Assembly: GCF_049943335.1 (NCBI RefSeq)
Contig: NZ_JBNFVY010000001.1
Location: 620,001 to 684,000, forward strand
Direction: 5' to 3'
DNA: 64,000 nt
From: JBNFVY01 sp049943335
Lineage (GTDB): Bacteria; Pseudomonadota; Alphaproteobacteria; Rhodobacterales; Rhodobacteraceae
The notes beneath the pieces were generated by a model that saw only the letters and a list, made by a program, of their open reading frames with translations, did not search any database and was not told where the DNA came from. Below are positions 44,391 through 53,230 of this stretch, one piece after another (the first letter of the stretch is position 1; each line of letters begins with the position of its first letter). The position numbers and the translations under genes are program-made.

Positions 44391-45071
44391 TCATTCCAGC
44401 GATTTTATGGCGGGCGTCGCCGTCGGCTCGTTCACTTCGAAAATTCCCAGTGTGTCAAAGCCGCCCAACACAGCGTCGACCGCGATAGTGGCAAGGATGA
44501 TCCCCATTACGCGCGACACCACTGAGGCCCCAGTGTCACCGATCAGGCGGTGAATTCCATTTGCCGCGATCAGCAGGGCCAGCGTCAGCAATAGCACGAA
44601 CATTAGTAGCCCCGTCGTGATGGCCTGTTCGACCAGCGTGTTCGAGCTGTTTTCGGTCAGGATCACGATGGCCAGCATCGCGCCCGGCGAGGCGATCGAT
44701 GGTATGGCCAATGGAAAGACCGAGCCAGACAAATGTTCGCCATCATCGACGCGCTCGGCTTCGGCGATTTCAAGTGCCGCCTTTGTTTCACCAAAGATCA
44801 TGGTCATCGCGAAAAGGAACAGGACGATCCCGCCGGCAATCTGGAACGACCCCAGACGCAACCCCAAGGTTTCTATGACAACTTGCCCACCGATAAGGAA
44901 AAGCAGCAGAATCAGCGCCGAGATGAGCACCGCGCGCACAGCGAAGCGCCTGTGCAACCGCCTCGGGATGCCTGACACCGCATAGAGGTATACAGGGATC
45001 GTTCCGATTGGGTCGATCACCACGAGAAGCGTGACAAATTCACGGATCAGAGATGCCGAGTCCAAATTCAT
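44391..45071 (-). CDS. MarC family integral membrane protein
   Basis: A 226-residue protein with six membrane segments and the MarC family pattern LLVVIDPIGTIPVYL near the N-terminus and PLAIPSIASPGAMLAIVIL in the middle. Once linked to multiple resistance, MarC proteins have no proven transport substrate. The ATG at 45071 follows AGGAA closely. It is inserted, with the preceding gene, between trmD and rplS. Confidence 0.88.
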   Translation of the reverse strand: MNLDSASLIREFVTLLVVIDPIGTIPVYLYAVSGIPRRLHRRFAVRAVLISALILLLFLIGGQVVIETLGLRLGSFQIAGGIVLFLFAMTMIFGETKAALEIAEAERVDDGEHLSGSVFPLAIPSIASPGAMLAIVILTENSSNTLVEQAITTGLLMFVLLLTLALLIAANGIHRLIGDTGASVVSRVMGIILATIAVDAVLGGFDTLGIFEVNEPTATPAIKSLE

Positions 45072-45193
45072 GTTCCTGTTTCTGCCGGGATAAAGGTCAT
45101 GACAACCCCCTAGCACAGCCTGCTAGGCGCAGACAGGTTCACGACACAAAAAATTGCGTGATGACACATATTTGCGCGCTTTGCTGCAACGGT

Positions 45194-46009
45194 TCAGTCG
45201 CGCTTGTTCTTGTATTCTTCCCACAGGTCGGGGCGGCGGTCGCGGGTGATCTGTTCAGCTTGCTCGCGGCGCCAATCCGCGACCTTTCCGTGGTGGCCGG
45301 ACATCAGCACATCGGGGATGGTGTGGCCGCGCCAATCGGCAGGGCGGGTATACTGGGGGTGTTCCAGCAATCCGTGGGAATGGCTTTCTTCGTCCGTGCT
45401 GGCCTCGTTCCCCAACACGCCGGGGATCAGGCGCACGGCGGCGTCGATCATGGCCTGGGCGGCGATCTCGCCCCCGGTCAGGACAAAATCGCCCAGACTG
45501 ATCTCTTCGATCCGATAGTGGTCAATTATGCGCTGATCGAGCCCTTCGAACCGGCCGCAGATCAGGGTAACCCCCTGCGCCCGGCTCCAGGACTGGGCGG
45601 TGGCTTGGTCAAAGCGTCGCCCGCGGGGCGACAGGTAGACCAGTGGCCACTTGGCGCGATCGGTCGGTACGCCGCGCTGCGCGAAGTCGATCGCCTTGCC
45701 CATCACGTCGGGGCGCAGCACCATGCCCGCGCCACCGCCGGCGGGCGTGTCATCGACATTGCGGTGCTTGCCGTCGCCGAAGATGCGCAGGTCGATCGGG
45801 TCGAGTTGCCACAACCCGTCCTTCAGTGCTTTGCCGGTCAGGCTTTCGCCCAGCACGCCGGGAAAAGCGTCGGGAAACAGGGTGATGATCTTGGCGCGCC
45901 ATGCGCGCGCCAGCTCAGGCGTGTCGCGCACCAGTTCGCGTGGCCGGAGCGTTGGACGCACGGCAATGCGACCGTGAGACTTGGGGCGGGACTGGGGCGG
46001 TTTGCTCAT
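45194..46009 (-). CDS. trmD: tRNA (guanine-37-N1)-methyltransferase TrmD
   Basis: A 271-residue SPOUT methyltransferase. The core starts near residue 38 (WRAKIITLFPDAFPGVLGES) and has the knot motifs GGGAGMVLRPDV, YLSPRGRRFDQ, ICGRFEGLDQR and SLGDFVLTGGE. It methylates G37 of tRNAs read by CNN codons. The 37-residue polar N-terminal extension is usual in Rhodobacterales. It follows rimM after about 64 bases. Confidence 0.95.
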   Translation of the reverse strand: MSKPPQSRPKSHGRIAVRPTLRPRELVRDTPELARAWRAKIITLFPDAFPGVLGESLTGKALKDGLWQLDPIDLRIFGDGKHRNVDDTPAGGGAGMVLRPDVMGKAIDFAQRGVPTDRAKWPLVYLSPRGRRFDQATAQSWSRAQGVTLICGRFEGLDQRIIDHYRIEEISLGDFVLTGGEIAAQAMIDAAVRLIPGVLGNEASTDEESHSHGLLEHPQYTRPADWRGHTIPDVLMSGHHGKVADWRREQAEQITRDRRPDLWEEYKNKRD

Positions 46010-46073
46010 GGGCTGGGTTTAAGCCGGGCAGGGGATGCGATCAATGCCCCCTGCGGGGTGCGCAGGTCGCGGA

Positions 46074-46580
46074 TCAATCGAACAGGCCGTCCGGCGGGTC
46101 GGCCACGATGCGTCCCGCAGCCAGATCGACCGTGGGCACAGCGGTGCGGGTAAAAGGCAACAGGACCGTCTGGCTGGCACCGGGGACACGGATTTCCAAC
46201 AGGTCCGCGGCGCCGTGATTCATGACGGCCTTTACTTCACCCAACTTGGCGCCGCCGGTGTCGTGGACGGTCAATCCGACCAAATCGGCATAGTAGTATT
46301 CGTCATCCGGCAGGTCGGGCATGGCGGCGCGGTCGGCCCAAAGGGTCACGCCGCGCAATGCGTCGCCCTGTTCCTTGGTATCCACCCCGGCCAGACGCGC
46401 GGCGAAACCCTTGGAAATTGCACCATTCAGGGTAATGGTAAAGCTGCGTGTGCCGTCTTCGGTCCAGAGCGGGCCATAGGCGGCCAGCGCTTCAGGCTGG
46501 GCGCAGAAGGACTTCACGCGCACTTCGCCGTGCACGCCAAATGCGCCCGCGATGGCGCCGACACAGATGCGCTCTGTCAT
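46074..46580 (-). CDS. rimM: Ribosome maturation factor RimM
   Basis: A 168-residue RimM with the N-terminal IAGAFGVHGEVRVKSF motif and the C-terminal PRC-barrel (YYADLVGLTV, GEVKAVMNHGAADLLEI, LLPFTRTAVPTVDL). It binds S19 and assists 30S maturation. The ATG at 46580 follows GGGGAC and overlaps the stop of a 50-codon gene (ATGA), so translation is coupled to it. Confidence 0.93.
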   Translation of the reverse strand: MTERICVGAIAGAFGVHGEVRVKSFCAQPEALAAYGPLWTEDGTRSFTITLNGAISKGFAARLAGVDTKEQGDALRGVTLWADRAAMPDLPDDEYYYADLVGLTVHDTGGAKLGEVKAVMNHGAADLLEIRVPGASQTVLLPFTRTAVPTVDLAAGRIVADPPDGLFD

Positions 46581-46729
46581 TTTGTCCCCATGGCGGTTGC
46601 AACGCAATTGTCTGGTGACAGGTGGGACACGGCGATCAGCCCGCTACCGCCAAAGGCACAGAGGCCGCCCGCCTGGGGGCCCCCGGCCGTTGCTTTGTGG
46701 ATCACGTGGATCCAGACGTTCGCATTCAT
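46577..46729 (-). CDS. Tiny coupled protein between rpsP and rimM (50 residues)
   Basis: An open frame of 50 codons starts at 46729, overlapping the stop of the preceding tiny gene by ATGA, and ends overlapping the rimM start by ATGA. The product is MNANVWIHVIHKATAGGPQA followed by a Gly/Ser-rich part with two Cys (GGLCAFGG, PDNCVA). Exact coupling at both ends is unlikely by chance and indicates translation. It is too short for most gene finders. No family recognised; function may be peptide or simply a means to pass ribosomes to rimM. Confidence 0.55.
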   Translation of the reverse strand: MNANVWIHVIHKATAGGPQAGGLCAFGGSGLIAVSHLSPDNCVATAMGTK

Positions 46730-46872
46730 CGTTCCACCCCGAGGCAGAGTTGGCGGGTGTCATCATATACACCACCCGCCCGCTCGCAACGCCCCGGTGC
46801 CAGCGCCCGGTCGAGTTTCATCCCGACCGTTGCGCCCGCTCCGAGGGCCACGACGATGAGCAGCCGAAGCAT
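46726..46872 (-). CDS. Tiny membrane protein after rpsP (48 residues)
   Basis: A 48-residue frame begins 4 bases after the rpsP stop. The N-terminus is a short membrane or signal segment (MLRLLIVVALGAGATVGMKL) followed by a polar part with a Cys pair (RCERAGGVYDDTRQLC). This layout, a one-pass segment and a CxnC-bearing tail, is seen in other small Roseobacter proteins at this place by my recollection. It overlaps the next tiny gene by ATGA. Function unknown. Confidence 0.65.
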   Translation of the reverse strand: MLRLLIVVALGAGATVGMKLDRALAPGRCERAGGVYDDTRQLCLGVER

Positions 46873-46875
46873 AGT

Positions 46876-47265
46876 TTATTCAGCGCTTTCTTCGGCGGCA
46901 GCTTCTTCTGCGGGTGCGGCAGAAGCTTCGGCGGCTTTGGCGGCTTTTTCTTCAGCGCGCTCTTGGGCTTTCTTGCCAGGCGTCGCCTTGTTGGGGTTGT
47001 TACGCTCTTTCTTTTCCAGAACGCCGGCTGCTTCAAGGAAGCGGCTGACACGGTCAGAAGGTTGTGCGCCTTCCCCAAGCCAGTACTGCACGCGCTCGAT
47101 ATTCATCTTCACGCGCTCTTCACTATCCTTGGCCAGCAGCGGGTTGTAAGTGCCCAGCTTTTCAATGAAGCGGCCATCGCGCGGCATGCGGCTGTCGGCA
47201 GCAACGATCGAATAGAAGGGGCGCTTTTTCGAGCCGCCACGGGCGAGACGGATTTTCATAGCCAT
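46876..47265 (-). CDS. rpsP: 30S ribosomal protein S16
   Basis: A 129-residue S16: MAMKIRLARGGSKKRPFYSI, DSRMPRDGRFIEKLGTYNP and YWLGEGAQPSDRV are canonical. The tail from about residue 85 is Ala/Glu/Lys-rich and low-complexity, as usual in alphaproteobacteria (E. coli S16 has 82 residues). It follows the chorismate mutase gene and leads into the tiny genes and rimM. Confidence 0.95.
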   Translation of the reverse strand: MAMKIRLARGGSKKRPFYSIVAADSRMPRDGRFIEKLGTYNPLLAKDSEERVKMNIERVQYWLGEGAQPSDRVSRFLEAAGVLEKKERNNPNKATPGKKAQERAEEKAAKAAEASAAPAEEAAAEESAE

Positions 47266-47307
47266 TGGGTGTTCTCCTTTAAGATTGGCTTGGTCCGGCG
47301 AAGCCGG

Positions 47308-47604
47308 TCATTCCTGATGTTGTTCGTGGTGTTTGATGACTTCCTGAATGATGAACTTCAGGAATTTCTTGGCGAATTCCGGGTCGAGGTCGGCGCGGGT
47401 GGCCAAATCCTCAAGCCGGGCGATCTGCATGTCTTCCCGGGCAGGATCAGAGGGGGGAAGGTTGTGCTGGGATTTGAGCTTGCCGACAGCCTGGGTGTGC
47501 TTGAAGCGTTCGCCCAGAGTGTAAACGAGAATCGCGTCGAGACGGTCAATGCTCTCGCGGTGCTCTTGCAGAATTTCGGCGGCGCGGGCGGTGTGGTCGG
47601 TCAT
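47308..47604 (-). CDS. Chorismate mutase (AroQ class)
   Basis: A 98-residue all-helical chorismate mutase. The active-site pattern is visible: R in EHRESIDRLDAILVYTLGER, K in HTQAVGKLKSQH, and QIARLEDLA in helix 3. It converts chorismate to prephenate for Phe and Tyr synthesis. The ATG at 47604 overlaps the stop of the acetyltransferase gene. It lies 42 bases before rpsP, a common order in Rhodobacterales. Confidence 0.88.
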   Translation of the reverse strand: MTDHTARAAEILQEHRESIDRLDAILVYTLGERFKHTQAVGKLKSQHNLPPSDPAREDMQIARLEDLATRADLDPEFAKKFLKFIIQEVIKHHEQHQE

Positions 47605-48137
47605 GCGTAAGCCTCCATCCCGCCGTCGGCGTCCAGCCAAAGCGCGGGGTCGTGTCGATAAACCAGATCGCCGGGGTTCTTGCGCGGGGCCGCATCATCG
47701 CGGCGCGCGCCCAGTTTCTCGGCCAAAGCAATCGAGCGGCTGTTGGCGGGGTCGATGTAGCTGACGGCAGTGTCCCAGCCAAGCACGCAGAAGGCGTGGG
47801 TGAGCGTGGCGCGCGCAGCTTCCTCGGCGTAGCCTGCGCCTTCGTGGCCGGGATAGAGGATCCAGCCGATTTCCTTTTCGGGCCAGTCGGCCGGGTACCA
47901 CGGTCCGACCAGTCCGATGGGCGTGTCTTCGTCGCCCGCAAGGCAGACGGTGAACATGCCCCAATGACGGATGGTCCAGTGGCCTGCTTCGATGGCAAAG
48001 GCGCGCCAGGCGGCGGTTTCGGACATGCGTTCAATGTAGCTTGCGCGCTCGGACGTGAAGAAATCGATGTAGGCTTGGGTATCGCGCCCGTCGGGGCGGC
48101 GCAGGACAAGACGCTGCGTGGTGAGGCGGTCGGTCAT
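47601..48137 (-). CDS. GNAT family N-acetyltransferase
   Basis: A 178-residue acetyltransferase of the RimJ/RimL-like GNAT type. LTTQRLVLRRPDGRDTQAYI begins the fold; the acetyl-CoA loop is EIGWILYPGHEGAGYAEEAA, with a later IDPANSRSIALAEKLGA. The substrate (amine, peptide N-terminus or antibiotic) is unknown. The ATG at 48137 gives the standard family start. Stop overlaps the chorismate mutase start. Confidence 0.88.
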   Translation of the reverse strand: MTDRLTTQRLVLRRPDGRDTQAYIDFFTSERASYIERMSETAAWRAFAIEAGHWTIRHWGMFTVCLAGDEDTPIGLVGPWYPADWPEKEIGWILYPGHEGAGYAEEAARATLTHAFCVLGWDTAVSYIDPANSRSIALAEKLGARRDDAAPRKNPGDLVYRHDPALWLDADGGMEAYA

Positions 48138-48243
48138 AGCGCACCTCTGATCACACGAGGTGTTTCGCTTGCTGGCGCTAGCGACCGGGCGACGGGCCGA
48201 CCCCCCGCGCTTTCGCGGATATTTATGACAAGAAGCATGGCGG

Positions 48244-49752
48244 TCACTTCTTTTTGCCAAAGCCCGACAAGCCGGGGGGAAGGGCTGCGCCGCCGCCAAG
48301 ACCCGGCAAGCCGCCGGGTAGGTTGCCGCCCAGTTGCCTTGCGGCCTCTTCCATGGCCTTTGGATCGTTCATGTCGGGCATGCCGCCGGGCATCCCGCCC
48401 TTGCCGAACATGCCTTTCATGGCCTGTTTCAGCATGCCGCCTTTGCCCATTTTGCCCATCTTTTTCATCATGTCGGCCATCTGCCGATGCATCTTCAGAA
48501 GCTGGTTGAGTTCGCTGACTTCCAGCCCCGCGCCCTTGGCGATGCGTTTCTTGCGGCTGGCCTGAAGGATCTGCGGGTTGGCGCGTTCCTTTTTGGTCAT
48601 GGAATTGATCAGCGCGATCTGGCGTTTGAAAATCGAGTCATCCAGCCCGCTTTCTTCGATCTGTTTGGCGGCCTTTTTCATGCCCGGCATCATCCCCATG
48701 ATGCCTTCCATGCCGCCCATCTTGCCCATCTGTTCAAGCTGCATTTTCAGATCGTTCATGTTGAAGCGGCCCTTCTGGAAGCGCTTCATCATCTTTTCCG
48801 CCTGTTCGGCTTCGATGGTTTCCTGGGCTTTTTCGACAAGGGACACGATGTCGCCCATGCCCAGAATCCGGCCCGCGACGCGTTCGGGGTGGAATTCCTC
48901 GAGCGCGTCCATCTTTTCGCCGAGGCCGACGAATTTGATCGGCTTGCCGGTGACCGCGCGCATCGAAAGCGCCGCGCCGCCGCGCCCGTCGCCGTCCATA
49001 CGCGTCAGCACGACGCCCGAAATGCCGATGCGGCTGTCGAAGTTTTCGGCGGTATTCACTGCGTCCTGGCCGGTCAGCCCGTCGACGACCAGCAGAGTTT
49101 CGCGTGGGTTTGTGACATCGCGGACGGCTTCGACTTCGGCCATCATCTGGTCGTCGATCGACAAACGGCCGGCGGTATCGAGCATGTACACATCATACCC
49201 GCCCATGGTCGCCTGTTGCTTGGCGCGCTTGGCGATATCGGTGGGCGTCTGGCCGGACACGATGGGCAGGGTGTCGACGCCGATCTGGGTGCCGAGCACT
49301 TCAAGCTGGTGTTGTGCCGCGGGGCGGTAGACGTCGAGCGAGGCCATTAGCACGCGCTTGCCTTGCTTTTCCTTGAGCCGTTTTGCCAGTTTGGCGGTGG
49401 TTGTCGTCTTGCCGCCACCCTGCAGACCGACCATCAGGATCGGGGCGGGGGGGCTGTCGACCTTGAGCGCACCGATGTCGCCAGCGTCGCCCTGAAGCAC
49501 GTGGACCAGTTCGTCATGGACGATCTTGACCACCTGTTGGCCCGGGGTAATGGATTTCGTAACCGCTTGACCGGTGGCCTTTTCCTGCACCGCCTTGACG
49601 AAGTCGCGCGCCACGGGCAGCGAAACGTCGGCCTCAAGCAGGGCGACGCGCACTTCGCGCAGGGCGGTCTTGACGTCATCGTCGGACAGGGCGCCCTGTT
49701 TTGTCAGCCGGTCAAAGACGCCAGAGAGGCGGTCGGACAGGTTTTCGAACAT
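48244..49752 (-). CDS. ffh: Signal recognition particle protein Ffh
   Basis: A 502-residue SRP54: N-domain (MFENLSDRLSGVFDRLTKQG), G-domain with GLQGGGKTTTTAKLA, DTAGRLSID, VLTRMDGDGRGGAA and GLGEKMDALEEFHPERVA, and a methionine-rich M-domain from about residue 325. The C-tail has many Met and Gly repeats, longer than in E. coli. It targets membrane proteins to FtsY with 4.5S RNA (not seen in this window). ATG at 49752 follows GGAGG. Confidence 0.96.
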   Translation of the reverse strand: MFENLSDRLSGVFDRLTKQGALSDDDVKTALREVRVALLEADVSLPVARDFVKAVQEKATGQAVTKSITPGQQVVKIVHDELVHVLQGDAGDIGALKVDSPPAPILMVGLQGGGKTTTTAKLAKRLKEKQGKRVLMASLDVYRPAAQHQLEVLGTQIGVDTLPIVSGQTPTDIAKRAKQQATMGGYDVYMLDTAGRLSIDDQMMAEVEAVRDVTNPRETLLVVDGLTGQDAVNTAENFDSRIGISGVVLTRMDGDGRGGAALSMRAVTGKPIKFVGLGEKMDALEEFHPERVAGRILGMGDIVSLVEKAQETIEAEQAEKMMKRFQKGRFNMNDLKMQLEQMGKMGGMEGIMGMMPGMKKAAKQIEESGLDDSIFKRQIALINSMTKKERANPQILQASRKKRIAKGAGLEVSELNQLLKMHRQMADMMKKMGKMGKGGMLKQAMKGMFGKGGMPGGMPDMNDPKAMEEAARQLGGNLPGGLPGLGGGAALPPGLSGFGKKK

Positions 49753-50385
49753 CACATGCCTCCTTCGGCGGTTTGGTTGTGCCCCATATGGGGCGGCGCA
49801 GGTCCAACCCCAAGCCGGAATGCGAATGTGCCCCCGTGGGCGAAACTCGCTGACGGGGGGCGATCCTGGCACGCGGCCTGAGGACCGGAAGGCACGGGGG
49901 CTTTCCGGAGTTGTTGCGCGGCAGATACGCGCGCGGGGCGAATGAGTCAACCCTGCGCGCCTGTCCTGCGCGCCTGTGCGTAGGGCTGCAATAGCCCCGT
50001 GATGGCAGGGCGCTGATCTGGGGGCAGTGCAAGTTGTGCCCGTGTCGACGCTGATGAACAGGATGGTTTCGGCAAACGGATCATCTACATCTTCGCCGGC
50101 TCTGACCGTTCGATCGACGCCAAACGCGCGCCTGGCCCGTCCCGATCCGGGCCAAAGCGACGACCGTCCCCTTTATAATCACCGTGGCGGATCGGATCGG
50201 TGATATTGCTGGGGGCCTAGTTTATCGCGCGGGCGCGCGCAGCAACGGCTACGCCCAGAAAATAGGAATGCCATGTGAAAAGGTGTCCTGGGTCTACTCA
50301 TTCAGTTAAAAGGAATGCGGAATTGATGCCTGCCCCGTGACATTGGGTCGGTTTGGGGCCGGCGAACTGGGAAGAATGGCAGGAC
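49753..50385. other. 630-base intergenic region between ffh and a glycosyltransferase-like gene
   Basis: The left end must contain the ffh promoter. A 53-58 codon plus-strand frame (from GTG at 50027 or 50042 to 50203) has no clear ribosome site and no family resemblance; an overlapping frame over the same stretch is equally open, so I call neither. I see no SRP RNA, tRNA or repeat. It may hold remains of a lost gene. Confidence 0.4.
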
Positions 50386-51180
50386 ATGACCAACCGGTAC
50401 GATGGCGCGGGCAGCCGGGGTGTAATCTATGTTGCGACGGGGGCCGACTATGTCGATCTTGCGGTGCGTTCGGCGCACTCGTTACGGGTGGTCGAACCGC
50501 ATTTGCCCATCGTGTTGTTTTCCGACGGTCCGGTGGATGGGCCGTTCGATCAGGTCTTGCCAGTGCCGCGGGCCCATGCGCGGGCCAAGTTAGAGGCGAT
50601 GGCCGCCACGCCGTTCCAGCGGACGTTGTTTCTGGATGCAGATACACGGGTGTTGGCGCCGCTGGACGATCTGTTCGATGTGCTGGACAGGTTCGATCTG
50701 GCGCTGGCCCATGACGTGCGCCGCGCCAGCGCGCTTATTCAAGAGGGAACAGTAAAGACACCCTATGCCTTTGGGCAGATGAATTCGGGGGTGATGCTCT
50801 ATCGCAGATCGCCTGAAATGCTGGCGTTCCTGGACGAATGGGCGCGGCGCTACCATGCCGACGGTCATGTGCGTGACCAGGTGCCGCTAAAGGACTTGCT
50901 GTGGGAAAGCGATCTGCGGTTTTACGTGCTGCCCGAAGAATTCAATCTGCGCCGGGTCACGATGCTGGACGCCTGGGAGCCGCTGGATGCACGCCCGACA
51001 ATCCTGCACTCGCATCGGTTGATGGACCACATGCGCGGCAAAGGCGAACGATACGACGACATGGGCGCGCTGGTGGCGGCCGAGCGCGCGATGCTGGCAT
51101 GGGAATGGTCGCAAGTGCAGGCCGGCGACGACCCGATTCTGCGCTTTGCCCAGGCGCAGGGCGACCCCACGCCCGATTAG
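50386..51180 (+). CDS. Glycosyltransferase-like (GT-A fold) protein
   Basis: A 264-residue protein with a GT-A nucleotide-sugar fold. GVIYVATGADYVDLAVRSAH opens the Rossmann part; FLDADTRV (about residue 85) is the DxD metal motif; FGQMNSGVMLYRRS is the region seen in GT8-type enzymes. No signal peptide. The ATG at 50386 follows GGCAGG; an upstream GTG/ATG frame start at 50353 is less likely. Donor and acceptor sugars unknown. Same strand as the LysR gene 62 bases on. Confidence 0.75.
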   Translation: MTNRYDGAGSRGVIYVATGADYVDLAVRSAHSLRVVEPHLPIVLFSDGPVDGPFDQVLPVPRAHARAKLEAMAATPFQRTLFLDADTRVLAPLDDLFDVLDRFDLALAHDVRRASALIQEGTVKTPYAFGQMNSGVMLYRRSPEMLAFLDEWARRYHADGHVRDQVPLKDLLWESDLRFYVLPEEFNLRRVTMLDAWEPLDARPTILHSHRLMDHMRGKGERYDDMGALVAAERAMLAWEWSQVQAGDDPILRFAQAQGDPTPD

Positions 51181-51242
51181 ACCCTTGCAAACACGCACCA
51201 ACGCTGCATATTTGCCAAAAAAATGTTTACAGGTGCACAGCG

Positions 51243-52136
51243 ATGAGTTTGGACAATTGGGATGAAATCCGCACGGCCTATCATGTGGCGCGGCGCGGCA
51301 CGGTATCGGGCGCGGCCGAAGTTCTGGGCGTGCACCACGCGACAGTGATCCGCCATATCGATTCGCTGGAAGCGCGCCTGGGGGTCAAATTGTTTCAACG
51401 CCACGCGCGCGGTTACACCGCGACCGAGGCCGGATCGGACCTGTTGTCAGTGGCGCAGGCAACGGACGATCAGTTTTCGCAACTGGCAAGTCGGATCCGC
51501 GGGCGGGGCGAAGCCGTCTCGGGCGAACTGACGGTGACGGCGGTGCCGGGCATGTCGGGGCTGCTGCTACCCGCCTTGGCGGGGTTTCAGCGCACCCATC
51601 CTGACGTGCGCATCAAATACCTGTCGGACCCGCGGGTGTTGCGGCTGGAATATGGCGAGGCACATGTAGCCATCCGTGCCGGTGCAATTCCGCAAGAACC
51701 GGACAACGTGGTTCAACCGTTCTACAAACAGGACATCGCGCTCTATGCCAATGCCGATTACGTGGCGACGCACGGCATTCCCAAGACTGAAGATGAACTG
51801 CTGACGCACTTGTTCATCGGCACGGCCTATACGGCATCGCGTGCGCCGTTTCATCGCTGGCTGAACGCGAACGTGTCCGAGGATAACATCGTGTTCCGGA
51901 CCTCGGGGCTGGATGCGGGCTATCATGCGATCATGCAAGGAATGGGCATCGGGTTCATGCCGGTGTGGGTGGCGCGCGGGCGCGAGGACCTGATCGAAGT
52001 GGCCCCGCCGCGCGATGAATGGGCCAGCCAGAGCTGGCTGGTGACCCACGTGGATCTGCACCGCTCGCCCAAAGTGCAAACCTTTCTGAGCTATCTGAAG
52101 GATAACGCCAAAAGCTGGCCCCGTGCCGCTGACTGA
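51243..52136 (+). CDS. LysR-family transcriptional regulator
   Basis: A 297-residue LysR protein. The helix-turn-helix (NWDEIRTAYHVARRGTVSGA) and the linker (VIRHIDSLEARLGVKLFQRH) lead to an effector domain with GMGIGFMPVWVAR. The target is probably the EamA transporter gene, which overlaps its 3' end by 14 bases. No ribosome site stronger than AGGTGCACAGCG is seen ahead of the ATG. Confidence 0.9.
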   Translation: MSLDNWDEIRTAYHVARRGTVSGAAEVLGVHHATVIRHIDSLEARLGVKLFQRHARGYTATEAGSDLLSVAQATDDQFSQLASRIRGRGEAVSGELTVTAVPGMSGLLLPALAGFQRTHPDVRIKYLSDPRVLRLEYGEAHVAIRAGAIPQEPDNVVQPFYKQDIALYANADYVATHGIPKTEDELLTHLFIGTAYTASRAPFHRWLNANVSEDNIVFRTSGLDAGYHAIMQGMGIGFMPVWVARGREDLIEVAPPRDEWASQSWLVTHVDLHRSPKVQTFLSYLKDNAKSWPRAAD

Positions 52137-53031
52137 CCGCGAGGCCCTGCGCGGGCATCTGGCCATGCTGGCGTTTTCGGTCCTGGTGTCGGTGTCCTTT
52201 TCGCTGGGCGGCATGGTGGCGGGCGATATCGCCCCGGCGGCACTGAACGCCGTGCGTTTTGCCATCGCCGCCACCGTGACAGGGATCATCGCGGCGGCGC
52301 TGGGGCAGTTGCGTCGGGCCACCTTTGACGCACCGTGGCGCTATGTCATCATCGGTGCCTTCTATGGCGCCTATTTCGTATTGATGTTCGAGGGGCTGAA
52401 AACTGCGCCGCCGGTGTCGATTTCGGCCATTTTCACGCTGAGCCCGCTGCTTAGTGGCGTGTTGGCTTGGGCGCTGTTGCGACAAGCGAGCACCCCGCGC
52501 ATGACCCTGGCGCTGGGGATCGGCGCGGCGGGCGCACTGTTGGTGATCTTTCGCGGCGACCCCGGCGCGATGCTGCGATTTGAAATCGGGCGGGGCGAGG
52601 CGACGTTTCTTGGCGGCTGCGTATCCTATGCGCTGTTCGCGGTGGGATCGCGCAGGTTGAACCGCGGAGAGGCGACCTTTGCCTTTTCCTTCGCGGTGAT
52701 CGCAGCGGCGACAGGTCTGCTGTTCGTCTATGGCTGGGCCGATATCCGGGGCACAGATTGGGCGGCGCTGCGCCCGATGGTTTGGGTGACGATCCTTTAT
52801 ACCGCTCTGGCGGCCGGAGTGGTTACGACCGCGTTGCAGCTTTTCGCGGTGATGCGCCTGCCCGCGGCCAAGGTGATGGCCTATTCCTATCTGGCGCCAA
52901 CATGGGTCGCGCTGTGGGAGGCAATGCTGGGCCACAGCATTCCCTCGCCTTCTACGCTAGCAGGCGTCGGGTTGACCGTACTGGCGCTGATCCTGCTGCT
53001 GCGCGATGGGCGGGTTGATCCAGGGCCATAA
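52123..53031 (+). CDS. EamA/DMT-family transporter
   Basis: A 302-residue protein with ten hydrophobic segments in two EamA repeats; each repeat ends with a proline-containing motif (APPVSISAIFTLSPLLSGVL and KVMAYSYLAPTWVALWEA). Such proteins export amino acids or other metabolites. It starts with GTG inside the LysR 3' end. Substrate unknown. Confidence 0.9.
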   Translation: MPLTDREALRGHLAMLAFSVLVSVSFSLGGMVAGDIAPAALNAVRFAIAATVTGIIAAALGQLRRATFDAPWRYVIIGAFYGAYFVLMFEGLKTAPPVSISAIFTLSPLLSGVLAWALLRQASTPRMTLALGIGAAGALLVIFRGDPGAMLRFEIGRGEATFLGGCVSYALFAVGSRRLNRGEATFAFSFAVIAAATGLLFVYGWADIRGTDWAALRPMVWVTILYTALAAGVVTTALQLFAVMRLPAAKVMAYSYLAPTWVALWEAMLGHSIPSPSTLAGVGLTVLALILLLRDGRVDPGP

Positions 53032-53230
53032 CGCGCGCGTCGCTGCGTGTTTTGGCCAAGGGGGCAGCCTGACCCCTGAACAAATATTCGGCTCCGATCC
53101 GCGAATACTGAATGATCGACCGGGGCGCAGCCCCACAGCGCGGGTTTTCAGCCGTTCTGGCCAAAACCGTTCTGGCCTACAAAATTGGATAAGGTAGCCG
53201 ACGAATTGCCATCGTTGTTCGCGACGGCGA

